Shown: in pieces, positions 34,159-42,289 of the stretch
Numbering within the stretch: position 1 is the first letter of the stretch
Layout of the letters: each line of letters opens with the position of its first letter
Assembly: GCA_019750255.1 (NCBI GenBank)
Contig: JAIEOU010000007.1
Coordinates: 1 to 57,280, forward strand
Direction of reading: 5' to 3'
From: Patescibacteria group bacterium
GTDB lineage: Bacteria > Patescibacteriota > Minisyncoccia > Phycocordibacterales > UBA918
DNA length: 57,280 bases
Position numbers and translations under genes: made by a program
The notes under the pieces: model-generated
Database searches by the model: none
What the model saw: the letters and a program-made list of their open reading frames with translations, nothing else
What the model was told of the DNA's origin: nothing

Positions 34159-34596
34159 ATGACCAATCCCAGAAGAATCAAAGGCGCGTCTAACAATCGC
34201 AAACCGACCGAGTCGGATATCATGGTCGGTCGCACAATCAAGTCGCTCCGCCGCAACCAGAGCCTCACGCAGAGAGAATTGGCGCACAGAGTTGGCATCA
34301 CGGGGGCGCAACTGCACCGCTACGAGAACGGCAGCACCCGAATTGCCACCAGCCGCCTCATCGCTATCGCCGATGCATTGAAAGTGAATGCGGAGACGCT
34401 GATCGCTGTTGGCCAGAAGCAATCCACCGAGACCGTACCACCAGTCGCGACCAAAACTGCGGACCAAGCCCGCGACGATATCATCGAGCTGGTTGAACTG
34501 TACAGCAGCATGACCGATCCCCGTCACCGCAGCGCTCTGATGGTAATGGCTCGGATAATAAAACGTAGTGAGCACCCGATGGCTCAAACGAACTGA
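34159..34596 (+). CDS. XRE-family transcriptional regulator
   Basis: 145 residues. A classic XRE helix-turn-helix covers residues 26-80 (IKSLRRNQSLTQRELAHRVG, QLHRYENGS). A C-terminal helical part (DIIELVELYSSMTDPRHRSA) may dimerise. The motif style and GC-rich, CGC/CTG-heavy codon use differ from the neighbours and resemble proteobacterial regulators, suggesting transfer. It lies in the accessory region downstream of the duplicated tRNA end. ATG at 34225 (MVGRTIKSL) is an alternative start. Confidence 0.8.
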   Translation: MTNPRRIKGASNNRKPTESDIMVGRTIKSLRRNQSLTQRELAHRVGITGAQLHRYENGSTRIATSRLIAIADALKVNAETLIAVGQKQSTETVPPVATKTADQARDDIIELVELYSSMTDPRHRSALMVMARIIKRSEHPMAQTN

Positions 34597-34967
34597 AGTC
34601 GAGCAGCTTAATTCGACGCGGGGTCCTGCGATAACATCAAGGGTCCCTTTTTCTATATGCACTGATGAGAGGAATCCCGGCGGCGCTTCCTATGATTTGC
34701 ACCACAAGTGTATATCCTGCCCCAGAGCATCCTCTCTGGCTGCGCAACTCACCTTAATGCACATAGCCGCTCTGTTCCTTGAACATTGAGCCAGGACCTT
34801 TTGAACACGCTCTTGAGTGAGTCAAAAGAAAGTCCCAAAGATGTAGTGCCTTTGTATGGATAGAAATTTTAGTCCGGTGAGCATACCCTTACCATCAGGA
34901 ACTCTCCTCGCTTATACTGAACATTTAATGAGGTAACTATTTGAGGGCGTAGATTGTTCTCATTATT
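34597..34967 (+). other. Gene-free stretch after the XRE regulator
   Basis: About 370 bases without a convincing gene. An open frame at 34568-34789 (73 codons) overlaps the regulator end and has no ribosome-binding site or protein-like pattern. I see no strong hairpin or repeat. Confidence 0.4.
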
Positions 34968-35147
34968 ATGAGAATAATTAAAATCGTTCAGATTTTACTA
35001 GCGATTGTGTCTGGAGCATTACTCATTGGCTACGGTGGGATGGACGATAGTCCAGGAACGCAAGGCATTGGCCTGCTCACGATTGTCAGCAGCGTAAGTA
35101 TCGGTACTTATTCACTTCTCAAGAAAACGGAGGAGGCTCGACAATAG
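34968..35147 (+). CDS. Small two-helix membrane protein
   Basis: 59 residues starting MRIIKIVQILLAIVSGALL. Two hydrophobic segments (about residues 4-22 and 34-51) are joined by a polar loop containing GGMDDSPGTQ, with a charged C terminus KKTEEARQ. This is a credible small inner-membrane hairpin protein. A terminator follows 80 bp downstream. No family recognised. Confidence 0.55.
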   Translation: MRIIKIVQILLAIVSGALLIGYGGMDDSPGTQGIGLLTIVSSVSIGTYSLLKKTEEARQ

Positions 35148-35227
35148 TGCGCCACAGAGGCTTTTGCCGTACGTAACAAAATGACTGGAATTCCACTAGC
35201 ATCAACGTATTAAAAACCATTCAGCAC

Positions 35228-35256
35228 AAAACCCTTTCTCAATAAGAAAGGGTTTT
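35228..35256 (+). terminator. Terminator after the small membrane protein
   Basis: Perfect 12-bp stem AAAACCCTTTCT/AGAAAGGGTTTT, loop CAATA. Confidence 0.8.
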
Positions 35257-35314
35257 GCTTGAACTAAAAAGAGTTAGCGACCTCGTTGCGAGAGTGGTCA
35301 AGCACGGCCCTCAG

Positions 35315-35539
35315 TTACTCATTACTGCCGCCACCCGATCCTGACTTACCTCCCTGACTGGCTTGCCCGCCCTTTCGGCCAGCTTCGCGAGCCTCTTCGG
35401 AGTCAAACTCATGGGCGTTTCCACTTTCATGAGCAGCCTTTCCGCCCTTGCTAGCAATTTCCCGACGTTCTTCTTCACTCATGGAAGCAAAGCCTCGCTT
35501 TTCAGTATTATTCTGATTGTTGTTGTTTTGATTTTCCAT
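35315..35539 (-). CDS. KGG-repeat stress protein
   Basis: A 74-residue, highly hydrophilic protein with the KGG-family pattern: GFASMSEEERREIASKGGKA near residues 16-35, then FDSEEAREAGRKGGQAS. Asn/Gln-rich head, Gly/Ser-rich tail. Related proteins (GsiB, YciG, Con-10 type) accumulate under desiccation, starvation or general stress and are thought to be disordered protectants. It stands alone in the accessory region. Confidence 0.85.
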   Translation of the reverse strand: MENQNNNNQNNTEKRGFASMSEEERREIASKGGKAAHESGNAHEFDSEEAREAGRKGGQASQGGKSGSGGGSNE

Positions 35540-35688
35540 AGTGTTTTAGATTTAATTTTATAAATCGTGAGTTCCTCTCGAGCTGCACTATGTAAGCCGA
35601 GGTCTCACCGTAACGGTTACACTGAGACGCGCCATTTCTGTGGTCTAGTTAACTTAGAAATGGTTTGTTTCGTCGCTCTTTGGTTGCT

Positions 35689-35715
35689 AAAAAAAACGCC
35701 CGGCGGCGTTTTTTT
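35689..35715. terminator. Bidirectional terminator
   Basis: Stem AAAAAACGCC/GGCGTTTTTT with loop CGGC and long A/T runs on both strands. It lies 30 bp downstream of the coiled-coil gene at 35747. Confidence 0.85.
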
Positions 35716-35746
35716 CATAACCGTAACCATTAATTGAGGTTTAACA

Positions 35747-35989
35747 TTAGCTTGCTTTATGTAACAGATTTTTCTCGCTGCGTTTAGCAGCTTCGATGTG
35801 CTCATCAACCGCCTCAAGATGCACAACAGCGGCTTCAAAGTGTAATTCAGCGGCTTCCACATGCAAATCACCCACAGATTCCTGCGCCGCTTGCACCTTA
35901 TCTTCAACCGCTTCTACTTTCACTTCACAATCCTCAATTTTTTTATTAGAGATAACGGGACACTTCTCATCTTTATGGATGTTTGCCAT
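35747..35989 (-). CDS. Small coiled-coil protein
   Basis: 80 residues from MANIHKDEKCPVI. The last 55 form an almost uninterrupted amphipathic helix with a repeating EAA/LHxEA pattern (AAELHFEAAVVHLEAVDEHI). Two Cys lie near the N terminus. It resembles small helical stress or storage proteins, but no family is assigned. Its own terminator follows. Confidence 0.6.
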   Translation of the reverse strand: MANIHKDEKCPVISNKKIEDCEVKVEAVEDKVQAAQESVGDLHVEAAELHFEAAVVHLEAVDEHIEAAKRSEKNLLHKAS

Positions 35990-36115
35990 AGGAATTATGA
36001 ACTTATTTACAAAGTAATCAGGCTCCAATCAGTTACTAATGAATAGTAACAAAAAAAATTAATAAATCAAATCGCCAATTTTCTCAGCAAATAAGCTTTT
36101 TTCACCATATTTAAT

Positions 36116-36628
36116 CTAGACAATTGCGTTCAGTTGTTTTAAAAGTGCAACTATTTGTGTTAAAAGCTCAATCTTTTTTAAGAGACTGGCGCGGTCGGAA
36201 GGAGTTGCATTAGTGGTCGATACCGGTACATCCCAACACAGACGTGATGAGTTCCATGGGGTGGTTCCTTGCGTATCATGGACGTGCTCCGCATACGCTA
36301 CGTTGCCTTCCAAAGTGTGAAGATTGTGTCCAAGCGCTGACGCTCCTGGTTCGTGCACCGACTCAAAAAACTGATAGACCCCAACCATACCGCCTCCGAC
36401 GCCACCACGGAGGACAGAACCGTCACGGTTATATTGACGAAATTTTGATTCACAGCGAGCGATCTCAATCATCGCTGGTACTTCTTTGAAACGTTCTCTT
36501 ATCAGCCCTTCCACTTCAGCGGGGGTTGAAAAGCCAGCAGTACCAGTTGCTATCGCGGCCGCTGACACTGACCCCGCCCCAAGAATGGAATATACCCCGA
36601 CTACCGCAACTACTAGAGCCATTTTCAT
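36116..36628 (-). CDS. Secreted lysozyme / transglycosylase-like protein
   Basis: 170 residues with a Sec signal peptide (1-24, ending SVSAAA). The core IEIARCESKFRQYNRDGSVL carries the Glu of a goose-lysozyme/SLT-type catalytic site (ARCES), followed by GGVGGGMVGVYQFF and a helix before PWNSSRLCW. The C-terminal tail (SDRASLLKKIELLTQIVALL) is a leucine-zipper-like helix. It probably cleaves peptidoglycan in the envelope. RBS GAGG lies just upstream. A related secreted protein is encoded at 49421. Confidence 0.72.
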   Translation of the reverse strand: MKMALVVAVVGVYSILGAGSVSAAAIATGTAGFSTPAEVEGLIRERFKEVPAMIEIARCESKFRQYNRDGSVLRGGVGGGMVGVYQFFESVHEPGASALGHNLHTLEGNVAYAEHVHDTQGTTPWNSSRLCWDVPVSTTNATPSDRASLLKKIELLTQIVALLKQLNAIV

Positions 36629-36764
36629 GTCGCCTCATTATACCACTTTACTGACACTAACGTTGAGACAGTCTTTCAATACCTTTGGGGCCTTCTGGTG
36701 ATGAATAATTACCAGAGGAGGAAATGCTTCGACTATCTTTTGATTCCTCTAGTATACTGTCGCC

Positions 36765-37397
36765 ATGAGTATCACTAAAGACAAACCGCCGATCGAACGC
36801 CTAACCGCCTGGCTTGGTTCAATTTCGTCGCTCATCGTTCATACTATTATTTTTAGTAGTGCTTTCTTGATAGCTGCGCTTGGCTTTGCACCGTGGGATA
36901 GCGTGCTTTTAGTGGTGACCACCCTCGTATCCCTCGAGGCAATTTACCTTGCTATCTTTATCCAGATGAGCGTTAATCGCGCCCAACAAAGCCTTTCTGA
37001 AGTTGAGGCAGACGTGGCTGGTATCGAAGAGGATATTGAAGAAATTAGTGAGGATATTGAGGGTATAGAAAAGGACGTTGCAGAGATTGAAGAAAACATT
37101 GATGACATCAGTGAGGATATTGAGGGTATAGAAAAGGACGTTGCAGAGATTGAAGAAGGTATCGAAGAGATAAGTGAAGATATCGAAGAAATTGAGAAAG
37201 ATGTAGCGGGTATAGAGGAAAATATCGAAGAAGTCTCCGGTGACATTGAGGAACTACAGGGTGATATTGATGAACTGGCCGAAGTAGAAACAAAAGACAG
37301 CTCCCGTAAGCAAAAGCAAGAAGTCACCCTGAGTGAAATTACTGCAACGTTAGAGAAGCTTCTCGCCGATATTGAACAACTGAAGAAACGACAATAA
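36765..37397 (+). CDS. DUF1003-like membrane protein with 21-residue coiled-coil repeats
   Basis: 210 residues. Two membrane helices (about 18-42 and 47-68) resemble the DUF1003 family (PWDSVLLVVTTLVSLEAIYL, QMSVNRAQ). After them comes an acidic coiled coil with three near-identical 21-residue repeats (ISEDIEGIEKDVAEIEENI and variants), a fourth diverged one, and a basic end. The repeats are also near-identical in DNA (from about 37048 and 37111), showing recent duplication. A TATACT box lies six bases before the ATG. Function unknown. Confidence 0.75.
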   Translation: MSITKDKPPIERLTAWLGSISSLIVHTIIFSSAFLIAALGFAPWDSVLLVVTTLVSLEAIYLAIFIQMSVNRAQQSLSEVEADVAGIEEDIEEISEDIEGIEKDVAEIEENIDDISEDIEGIEKDVAEIEEGIEEISEDIEEIEKDVAGIEENIEEVSGDIEELQGDIDELAEVETKDSSRKQKQEVTLSEITATLEKLLADIEQLKKRQ

Positions 37398-37470
37398 CCA
37401 CAGTACTCGGGAACAGTTTTAATTGCACAACCCCACCGATACCACTCAGATATCGTTATACTGTATAAAC

Positions 37471-38406
37471 ATGAGGTGGGTAAAATGTATCGCTTCCCTG
37501 CTCGGCCTGTTTTCGTTTGGGCTTGTAGTGCTCGTGTTGTTTATTTTTTTACTCCTCCTTTTACGCCAGCTATTTCCCGTAGAGCCAATCCCGCTATTTC
37601 GTGAACAGCCCGGAAGCGCTATGGTGGAGCCGCCCTACCTGAAGTCGGAAGAAGCGGTAATTGCAGAGTCACCGACCGAAACCGCTAGTAGCACTACCGA
37701 AGCAGCCGTTACATTGTTACCAATAAAAGACGTACTCTTTGAGTACGTTGAGGTCGTACATGGCTGTGGACCACACTTCGAAGGTGAGTGCCTTAACGCG
37801 AGGAGCGGGCCTGGTGTTGAATTTCCAAGTGTCGCCAAGCTACGCAGTGGAATAGTGCTTAAGGTTGACGGAAAGGTTGAGGCCGCCAGTAGTACCTGGT
37901 ATAAAATTGTTTTTGATGAGTGGTTACGCTATCCAGAGCGCATGGCTAAAAACTTTTACGTTGCCGCAGAGTACGTTGAAATTTTACGTGACGAAGGCAA
38001 CCGCACGCACGACGGAATTTCTACTTCAACCAAACGCATCATTGTCGACCGGAGCGAACAGAAACTGTATGCCTATGATGGCGATACGGTGTTTATGGAC
38101 ACCAGCATCTCAACGGGCCTTGAACTGACCCCTACTCCGCGCGGTACCTTTACCATTTTTAAAAAGACCCCGAGCCGTTATATGCAAGGACCGCTCCCCT
38201 ACCTAGCAGTCAGCAAGTACTACGACCTGCCCGGCGTACCCTGGAATCTTTACTTCACAGAGCAAGGCGCCGTCATTCATGGTGCTTACTGGCATGATAG
38301 TTTTGGTAAACGCTACTCATCAGGCTGCGTCAACATGCGCCCTTATGAAGCGCGCACTCTGTATACCTGGGCCGAACTCGGCACCACTGTCACGGTCCGC
38401 GACTGA
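37471..38406 (+). CDS. L,D-transpeptidase with SH3-like domain
   Basis: 311 residues. One N-terminal membrane anchor (about 5-33), a Ser/Thr-rich linker, an SH3b-like region (about 90-175, CLNARSGPGVEFPSVAKL), then a YkuD domain (about 185-311) with IHGAYWHDSFGKRYSSGCVN, where His and Cys286 are catalytic. It makes 3-3 crosslinks in peptidoglycan, or attaches proteins to it, outside the membrane. TATACT lies eight bases upstream of the ATG; the frame is open before it but lacks a start signal. Confidence 0.9.
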   Translation: MRWVKCIASLLGLFSFGLVVLVLFIFLLLLLRQLFPVEPIPLFREQPGSAMVEPPYLKSEEAVIAESPTETASSTTEAAVTLLPIKDVLFEYVEVVHGCGPHFEGECLNARSGPGVEFPSVAKLRSGIVLKVDGKVEAASSTWYKIVFDEWLRYPERMAKNFYVAAEYVEILRDEGNRTHDGISTSTKRIIVDRSEQKLYAYDGDTVFMDTSISTGLELTPTPRGTFTIFKKTPSRYMQGPLPYLAVSKYYDLPGVPWNLYFTEQGAVIHGAYWHDSFGKRYSSGCVNMRPYEARTLYTWAELGTTVTVRD

Positions 38407-38412
38407 TCAACA

Positions 38413-38979
38413 TTAGAAAGGTAACCAGCTTCCAAACGTGGCAATAAGAAGCACGAGCGTAAAATTACCCAGAATTAAGGCCGGAAGGACCAACATTAAT
38501 GGTTGCCGGGCCGCACCCAGCATCATCGCCAGAATGTCATTAGGAAGAGGCGTAAATGCCGCGTAGGAGTAAACGACAGCAAATACATAAACCCGAGGCT
38601 TCTGTTCGAGCCACAAGCTCGTACGGACAATAAACCGCTGCAACCGACCGGCGGCGACTTCACGCAAACCGAGATGGCCGATATAGTAGAAAATCACATC
38701 TCCAATACTTACCCCAAGGCTCGAGGCAAGCGCAAGCAAGAGCGGATGCAGACCGGCGCTGGCAAGTGTCAATAAAGTCGCGAAATAGGTAACACTCGTG
38801 AAAGTAGAGAGCCCTCCAAAAAATGCCACGAGGAACATCACTACATACCCATTTTCAGCCCCAATAAATTCCACGATGCGCTCGGCACCAATAGTCGAAA
38901 GGAGCCACGTCCAGGCCGCCACCTTCAGCACGAGAAGGAAGGCGATAAAGAGCGTACGTTTACGCGGGTGCCAGGCCAT
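38413..38979 (-). CDS. DedA/VTT-family membrane protein
   Basis: 188 residues, about five hydrophobic helices, with the SNARE-associated (VTT) pattern FFGGLSTFTSVTYFATLL and YSYAAFTPLPNDILAMMLGA, the latter matching the conserved Pro-containing re-entrant loop. DedA proteins act in lipid-carrier or phospholipid flipping and envelope homeostasis. The start overlaps the end of the upstream regulator by 20 bp, so the two are probably one unit. Confidence 0.8.
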   Translation of the reverse strand: MAWHPRKRTLFIAFLLVLKVAAWTWLLSTIGAERIVEFIGAENGYVVMFLVAFFGGLSTFTSVTYFATLLTLASAGLHPLLLALASSLGVSIGDVIFYYIGHLGLREVAAGRLQRFIVRTSLWLEQKPRVYVFAVVYSYAAFTPLPNDILAMMLGAARQPLMLVLPALILGNFTLVLLIATFGSWLPF

Positions 38980-39388
38980 AGAGATACGTCAGCATACCAT
39001 AATGAGCTATGTGAAATAAAAGGGCGCGGCAGCCAATATTGGCCGCCGCAACCCATCCTTCATTTCTTCTTCGTTTTTGCGTAAGCGCTCCACGCTCTGC
39101 GGGGCTCAATTTTACCTCACCCGGGAGCGTTGGCGTCTTTGCCGAAACCAGTGCGAAGCGAAGACCGCAGGCCTCGGCCAATGCCGTTGCTGTCCGCAAA
39201 TGTGGACGCTTGGTGTCCCCCGTTGCGAATTTTGCGACGGTACTGGTTCCGATGTTTGCCTTATCGGCAAGGCTTTGCCAGGTACCTCCGTTTCTTTGGG
39301 TACCCCACACGGCACCCCTCAAATCAGCATAGAGCCGATTGAATGGATCAGCTTCATCAAGGTCCTGGTTAATTTTCCGGTATGCCAT
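38960..39388 (-). CDS. Helix-turn-helix regulator upstream of dedA
   Basis: 142 residues with an XRE-like helix-turn-helix in the middle (TWQSLADKANIGTSTVAKFA near residues 36-55, then THLRTATALAEACGL-type helix). Basic linker KRRRNEGW. GGAGGGG ribosome-binding site three bases before the ATG. Its stop overlaps the dedA-like start by 20 bp, suggesting it may control that gene. Confidence 0.75.
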   Translation of the reverse strand: MAYRKINQDLDEADPFNRLYADLRGAVWGTQRNGGTWQSLADKANIGTSTVAKFATGDTKRPHLRTATALAEACGLRFALVSAKTPTLPGEVKLSPAERGALTQKRRRNEGWVAAANIGCRALLFHIAHYGMLTYLYGLAPA

Positions 39389-39417
39389 TTCCCCTCCATG
39401 GCATTGTAACTACATAT

Positions 39418-39445
39418 ATAATATAATGTTTTTATAAAAAGTCAA
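39418..39445 (-). promoter_or_regulatory. Promoter of the regulator-dedA unit
   Basis: Minus strand: TTGACT (39445-39440), 16-base spacer, TATTAT (39423-39418) in a very A/T-rich stretch. Confidence 0.6.
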
Positions 39446-39538
39446 ATAGGTATGGCTGAATTCATAGCCTAATCGCATAAAAGTGCGCATTGCACATACT
39501 ATAAATCTTTGATATCACGTACAGCGGAGGTACAACCG

Positions 39539-39883
39539 ATGCCAAAAGCCCTGTCCAATAAAGAAATTGGAGCCCGAGTGACCGCAGCTACACAGCGCCA
39601 CACCAGGTCAATTCTTGAAGCCGCCACTGCGGCCAAAGTGGACCAAAGCTTAACCACTGTTCTGATTAGTGGGAGCGAGAGCCGCAATCGGTTGATTCTC
39701 GATAAGGGAATTTCTGTTGGGTCTATCGTTTACGTGGGCAGCTCGGTGACGCCACATGAGGTAGCAATAATCCACCCAGACGGTCTACTTGAACTCGCCG
39801 GCCTTGCCTACCGAGTAAAGCCTGATAACGTCTCCCGCACGCCCCGTAACCACACGCCGCACAAGAAAGGAACGTCGCGCTAG
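39539..39883 (+). CDS. Hypothetical protein
   Basis: 114 residues from MPKALSNKEIGARVTAATQ, fixed by a GGAGG site nine bases upstream. A helical N terminus is followed by a beta-rich middle (SVGSIVYVGSSVTPHEVAI) and a basic tail. Divergent from the regulator at 39388. No family recognised. Its stop codon lies inside a long terminator stem. Confidence 0.6.
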   Translation: MPKALSNKEIGARVTAATQRHTRSILEAATAAKVDQSLTTVLISGSESRNRLILDKGISVGSIVYVGSSVTPHEVAIIHPDGLLELAGLAYRVKPDNVSRTPRNHTPHKKGTSR

Positions 39884-39906
39884 CGAGTCCTTCTTGGGCG
39901 GCGTTT
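39857..39906 (+). terminator. Long terminator overlapping the end of the preceding gene
   Basis: CGCCGC/GCGGCG and CAAGAA/TTCTTG arms, with one mismatch and one bulge, enclose about 16 bases and are followed by TTTCTT. Confidence 0.65.
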
Positions 39907-39956
39907 CTTGAACATTACTCATACTGGTTTTTGAACGCATATGCTAGGATGCTGCC

Positions 39957-41234
39957 ATGAAGCGCATCCCCACCAAACCTAAGCCCCAAACCATGTACGA
40001 CGTCATTGTTATTGGCGGCGGTCCAGCCGGCATGATGGCCGCCGGGCGAGCGGCCGAGCGCGGCGCCCGAGTACTCCTGCTTGAAAAAAATCCGTCGCTC
40101 GGCAAAAAGCTACTCATCACTGGTGGCGGTCGCTGCAATGTGACGAACGCCGAAGCCAACACACGCACTCTCCTCTCACACTTTAAAGACAGTGATAAAT
40201 TTCTCTTTTCCCCCTTCTCGCAGTGGAATTCTATTGATACCATTCGATTCTTTAACGAGCGCAACATGCCGACAAAAATTGAAGATAACCTACGTGTCTT
40301 CCCTACCTCAGACAAGGCCCAGTCGGTGTGGTCAGTATTGGTGCAGTATCTTAAGGAAGGCGCGGTGACGGTGAAGTCAGGTGAGGAGGTCAAAAGAATG
40401 GAGGCGCGAGGGACTGAAATTACAGGCGTCACCCTCAAGAGTGGCGAGATACTGACCGCTCAATCATACATACTGGCCACTGGTGGCAAATCACGTCCAG
40501 AAACCGGTTCAACCGGTGATGGCTTTGGGTGGCTTAGTACATTAGGTCACACCGTTAAAGAACCTGACGCGTCACTGGTACCCCTCACTCTTAAGGACAC
40601 CTGGACCAAACTACTCTCCGGACTTACCCTGCCTGAAGTTAAAATTAGCGTCTTTCAAAACGGTAAACGCTTTAACAGCAAAAAAGGCAAGCTGCTCTTC
40701 ACGCACGTTGGCGTAAGCGGGCCAACTATACTCAACATGAGCAAAGGTATCGGCGAACTACTTCCTTATGGTGAAGTCACTTTAGAGATTGATCTTTTCC
40801 CTGCTTACGATAATGGCACACTTGATCAAACATTAATTGCTCTTTTTGAAACACATAGTAATAAGCACTTTAAAAATATTCTCTGTGAACTACTCCCCAC
40901 GGCGCTCGCGAACGCCCTTATCGCGCACACCGCTATCAATCCGAACACTCCGTGCCATAGCATCAGTAAAGAAGCTCGCAAGGCATGTGGTCTACTACTT
41001 AAACACGTACCCCTGCGTGTAAAGGGTCTCCTTGGTGTCGACAAAGCCATAGTGACCTCAGGCGGCGTATCACTAGACGAAATAAACACAAGGACTATGT
41101 GCTCACGACAATTTAACAATCTGTATATTGTTGGCGACCTCCTCAATATCGACCGACCATCGGGCGGCTATAGCCTACAGCTCTGTTGGACCACGGGTTT
41201 TGTGGCAGGTAGTTCAGTTGCACTAGATTCCTAG
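39957..41234 (+). CDS. HI0933/BaiN-family flavoprotein
   Basis: 425 residues. An FAD-binding Rossmann motif DVIVIGGGPAGMMAAGRAAE (about residues 14-33) is followed by the family signature KKLLITGGGRCNVTNAE and a C-terminal GGVSLDEINTRTM and GDLLNIDRPSGGYSLQLCW, as in the BaiN/RdsA-like NAD(P)/FAD oxidoreductases. The substrate is not known for most members. The start could also be at MYDVIV (residue 13). A short -10-like TAGGAT lies six bases before the ATG. Confidence 0.88.
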   Translation: MKRIPTKPKPQTMYDVIVIGGGPAGMMAAGRAAERGARVLLLEKNPSLGKKLLITGGGRCNVTNAEANTRTLLSHFKDSDKFLFSPFSQWNSIDTIRFFNERNMPTKIEDNLRVFPTSDKAQSVWSVLVQYLKEGAVTVKSGEEVKRMEARGTEITGVTLKSGEILTAQSYILATGGKSRPETGSTGDGFGWLSTLGHTVKEPDASLVPLTLKDTWTKLLSGLTLPEVKISVFQNGKRFNSKKGKLLFTHVGVSGPTILNMSKGIGELLPYGEVTLEIDLFPAYDNGTLDQTLIALFETHSNKHFKNILCELLPTALANALIAHTAINPNTPCHSISKEARKACGLLLKHVPLRVKGLLGVDKAIVTSGGVSLDEINTRTMCSRQFNNLYIVGDLLNIDRPSGGYSLQLCWTTGFVAGSSVALDS

Positions 41235-41423
41235 CGAAGCACTAAATGAGGCGATTAGCATTGGTCCTAGTATTGCAGCCAGGAGCAATGGCGCCACTAT
41301 CATAGCAAGCGATGACCACATAATGACGAGGAGGTATGTGCGCGTTTTCTCCGTTACTGCATGCACAGCATCTACTTTGGCTTCAAGGCGCGAGAGCCGC
41401 TCGTCTGTTGAGTTGGAATCCAT
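41223..41423 (-). CDS. Small membrane protein with coiled-coil head
   Basis: 66 residues. A charged coiled-coil start (STDERLSRLEAKVDAVHAV, about 5-23) precedes one or two hydrophobic segments (about 30-64). Its end overlaps the flavoprotein end by 12 bp in convergent orientation. No clear ribosome-binding site, but the pattern is protein-like. Confidence 0.5.
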   Translation of the reverse strand: MDSNSTDERLSRLEAKVDAVHAVTEKTRTYLLVIMWSSLAMIVAPLLLAAILGPMLIASFSASLGI

Positions 41424-41440
41424 AAAGAAATGAGTAGCAA

Positions 41441-42234
41441 TTACTGGAGGTGCTGCTCCAGAAACGCCAGCGTCTTACCCCAGGCATCGGCTGTCTCAGC
41501 GGGAGCAAAGTTTGGATTAGAAGGATTCGCAAAGGCGTGACCTACACCTTCATACATATATATCTCTGCCGGAACGCCAAGGTTTTTAAGATTTGACTCA
41601 AATACTGCGACTGAGGACGTTGGTACCACCTGATCAACCGATCCAAATATGCCGAGTACAGGACTCTTAAGTTGAGTAAGCACTGCCTGGTCCTCCGGTA
41701 GGCGACCGTAGTAAATTACCGTAGCGTCAAGATTTTCTCCTGAGGTTGAGAGGGCGAGCGATTCGGCGCCACCAAAACACCACCCAAGTGAGGCAATTTT
41801 TGGAGCTCCTTCTTTGCGCAAGAAGGCAGTAGCGGTACGCATATTCTGGATACCAACGGCGCGGTCGTACTGCGAGCTGTAGGCGCGCGCTTCTTCCTGG
41901 GTTTGCATTACCGTACCTTTGTAGAGATCAACCGCGAGAACACGGTAGCCCTCGGCAGCCAGTTCATCGGCTGCACGTTTTATTTCTTCGCGCAACCCAC
42001 GATTTTCGTGAATCATGACGACACCGGGATATGAACCCTCCGCGGCCGGCTTGGCATAATATCCACGAGAATCATTGAAATACTCAACCTCTTCTCCCAC
42101 GACCGCCAGCGCTACTGGTGCTTCTTCAGGCACAGCCTCAGGCGCAAGCACTTTTTTTCATCCGGCCACAAAGCAATTGCTCCTATAACAATAATGAATA
42201 TCGCTACCACTCTGAGTACATTTAATGCATGCAT
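41441..42234 (-). CDS. Dienelactone-hydrolase-family protein, frameshifted at an A7 run
   Basis: Alpha/beta hydrolase with nucleophile elbow GWCFGG (Cys), GSVDQVV (Asp) and GVGHAF (His), the dienelactone hydrolase triad. The annotated frame begins at a GTG (42151), but the 28 codons before it in another frame read MHALNVLRVVAIFIIVIGA then ALWPDEKK, a signal anchor. The two frames join at seven A (GAAAAAAAG on the minus strand, about 42152-42158); eight A would give one continuous secreted or anchored enzyme. Either an assembly/sequencing indel, a real mutation, or slippage. Confidence 0.75.
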
Positions 42235-42289
42235 ATTATAGATAGAGGTGATGAATAAACGTACTTCCAGTATACCAGCCTCTTCCCTT

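Noticed and set aside
34568..34789. A 73-codon open frame after the XRE regulator
   Set aside because: It overlaps the regulator end, has no Shine-Dalgarno or -10 box at a suitable distance and no structured composition.
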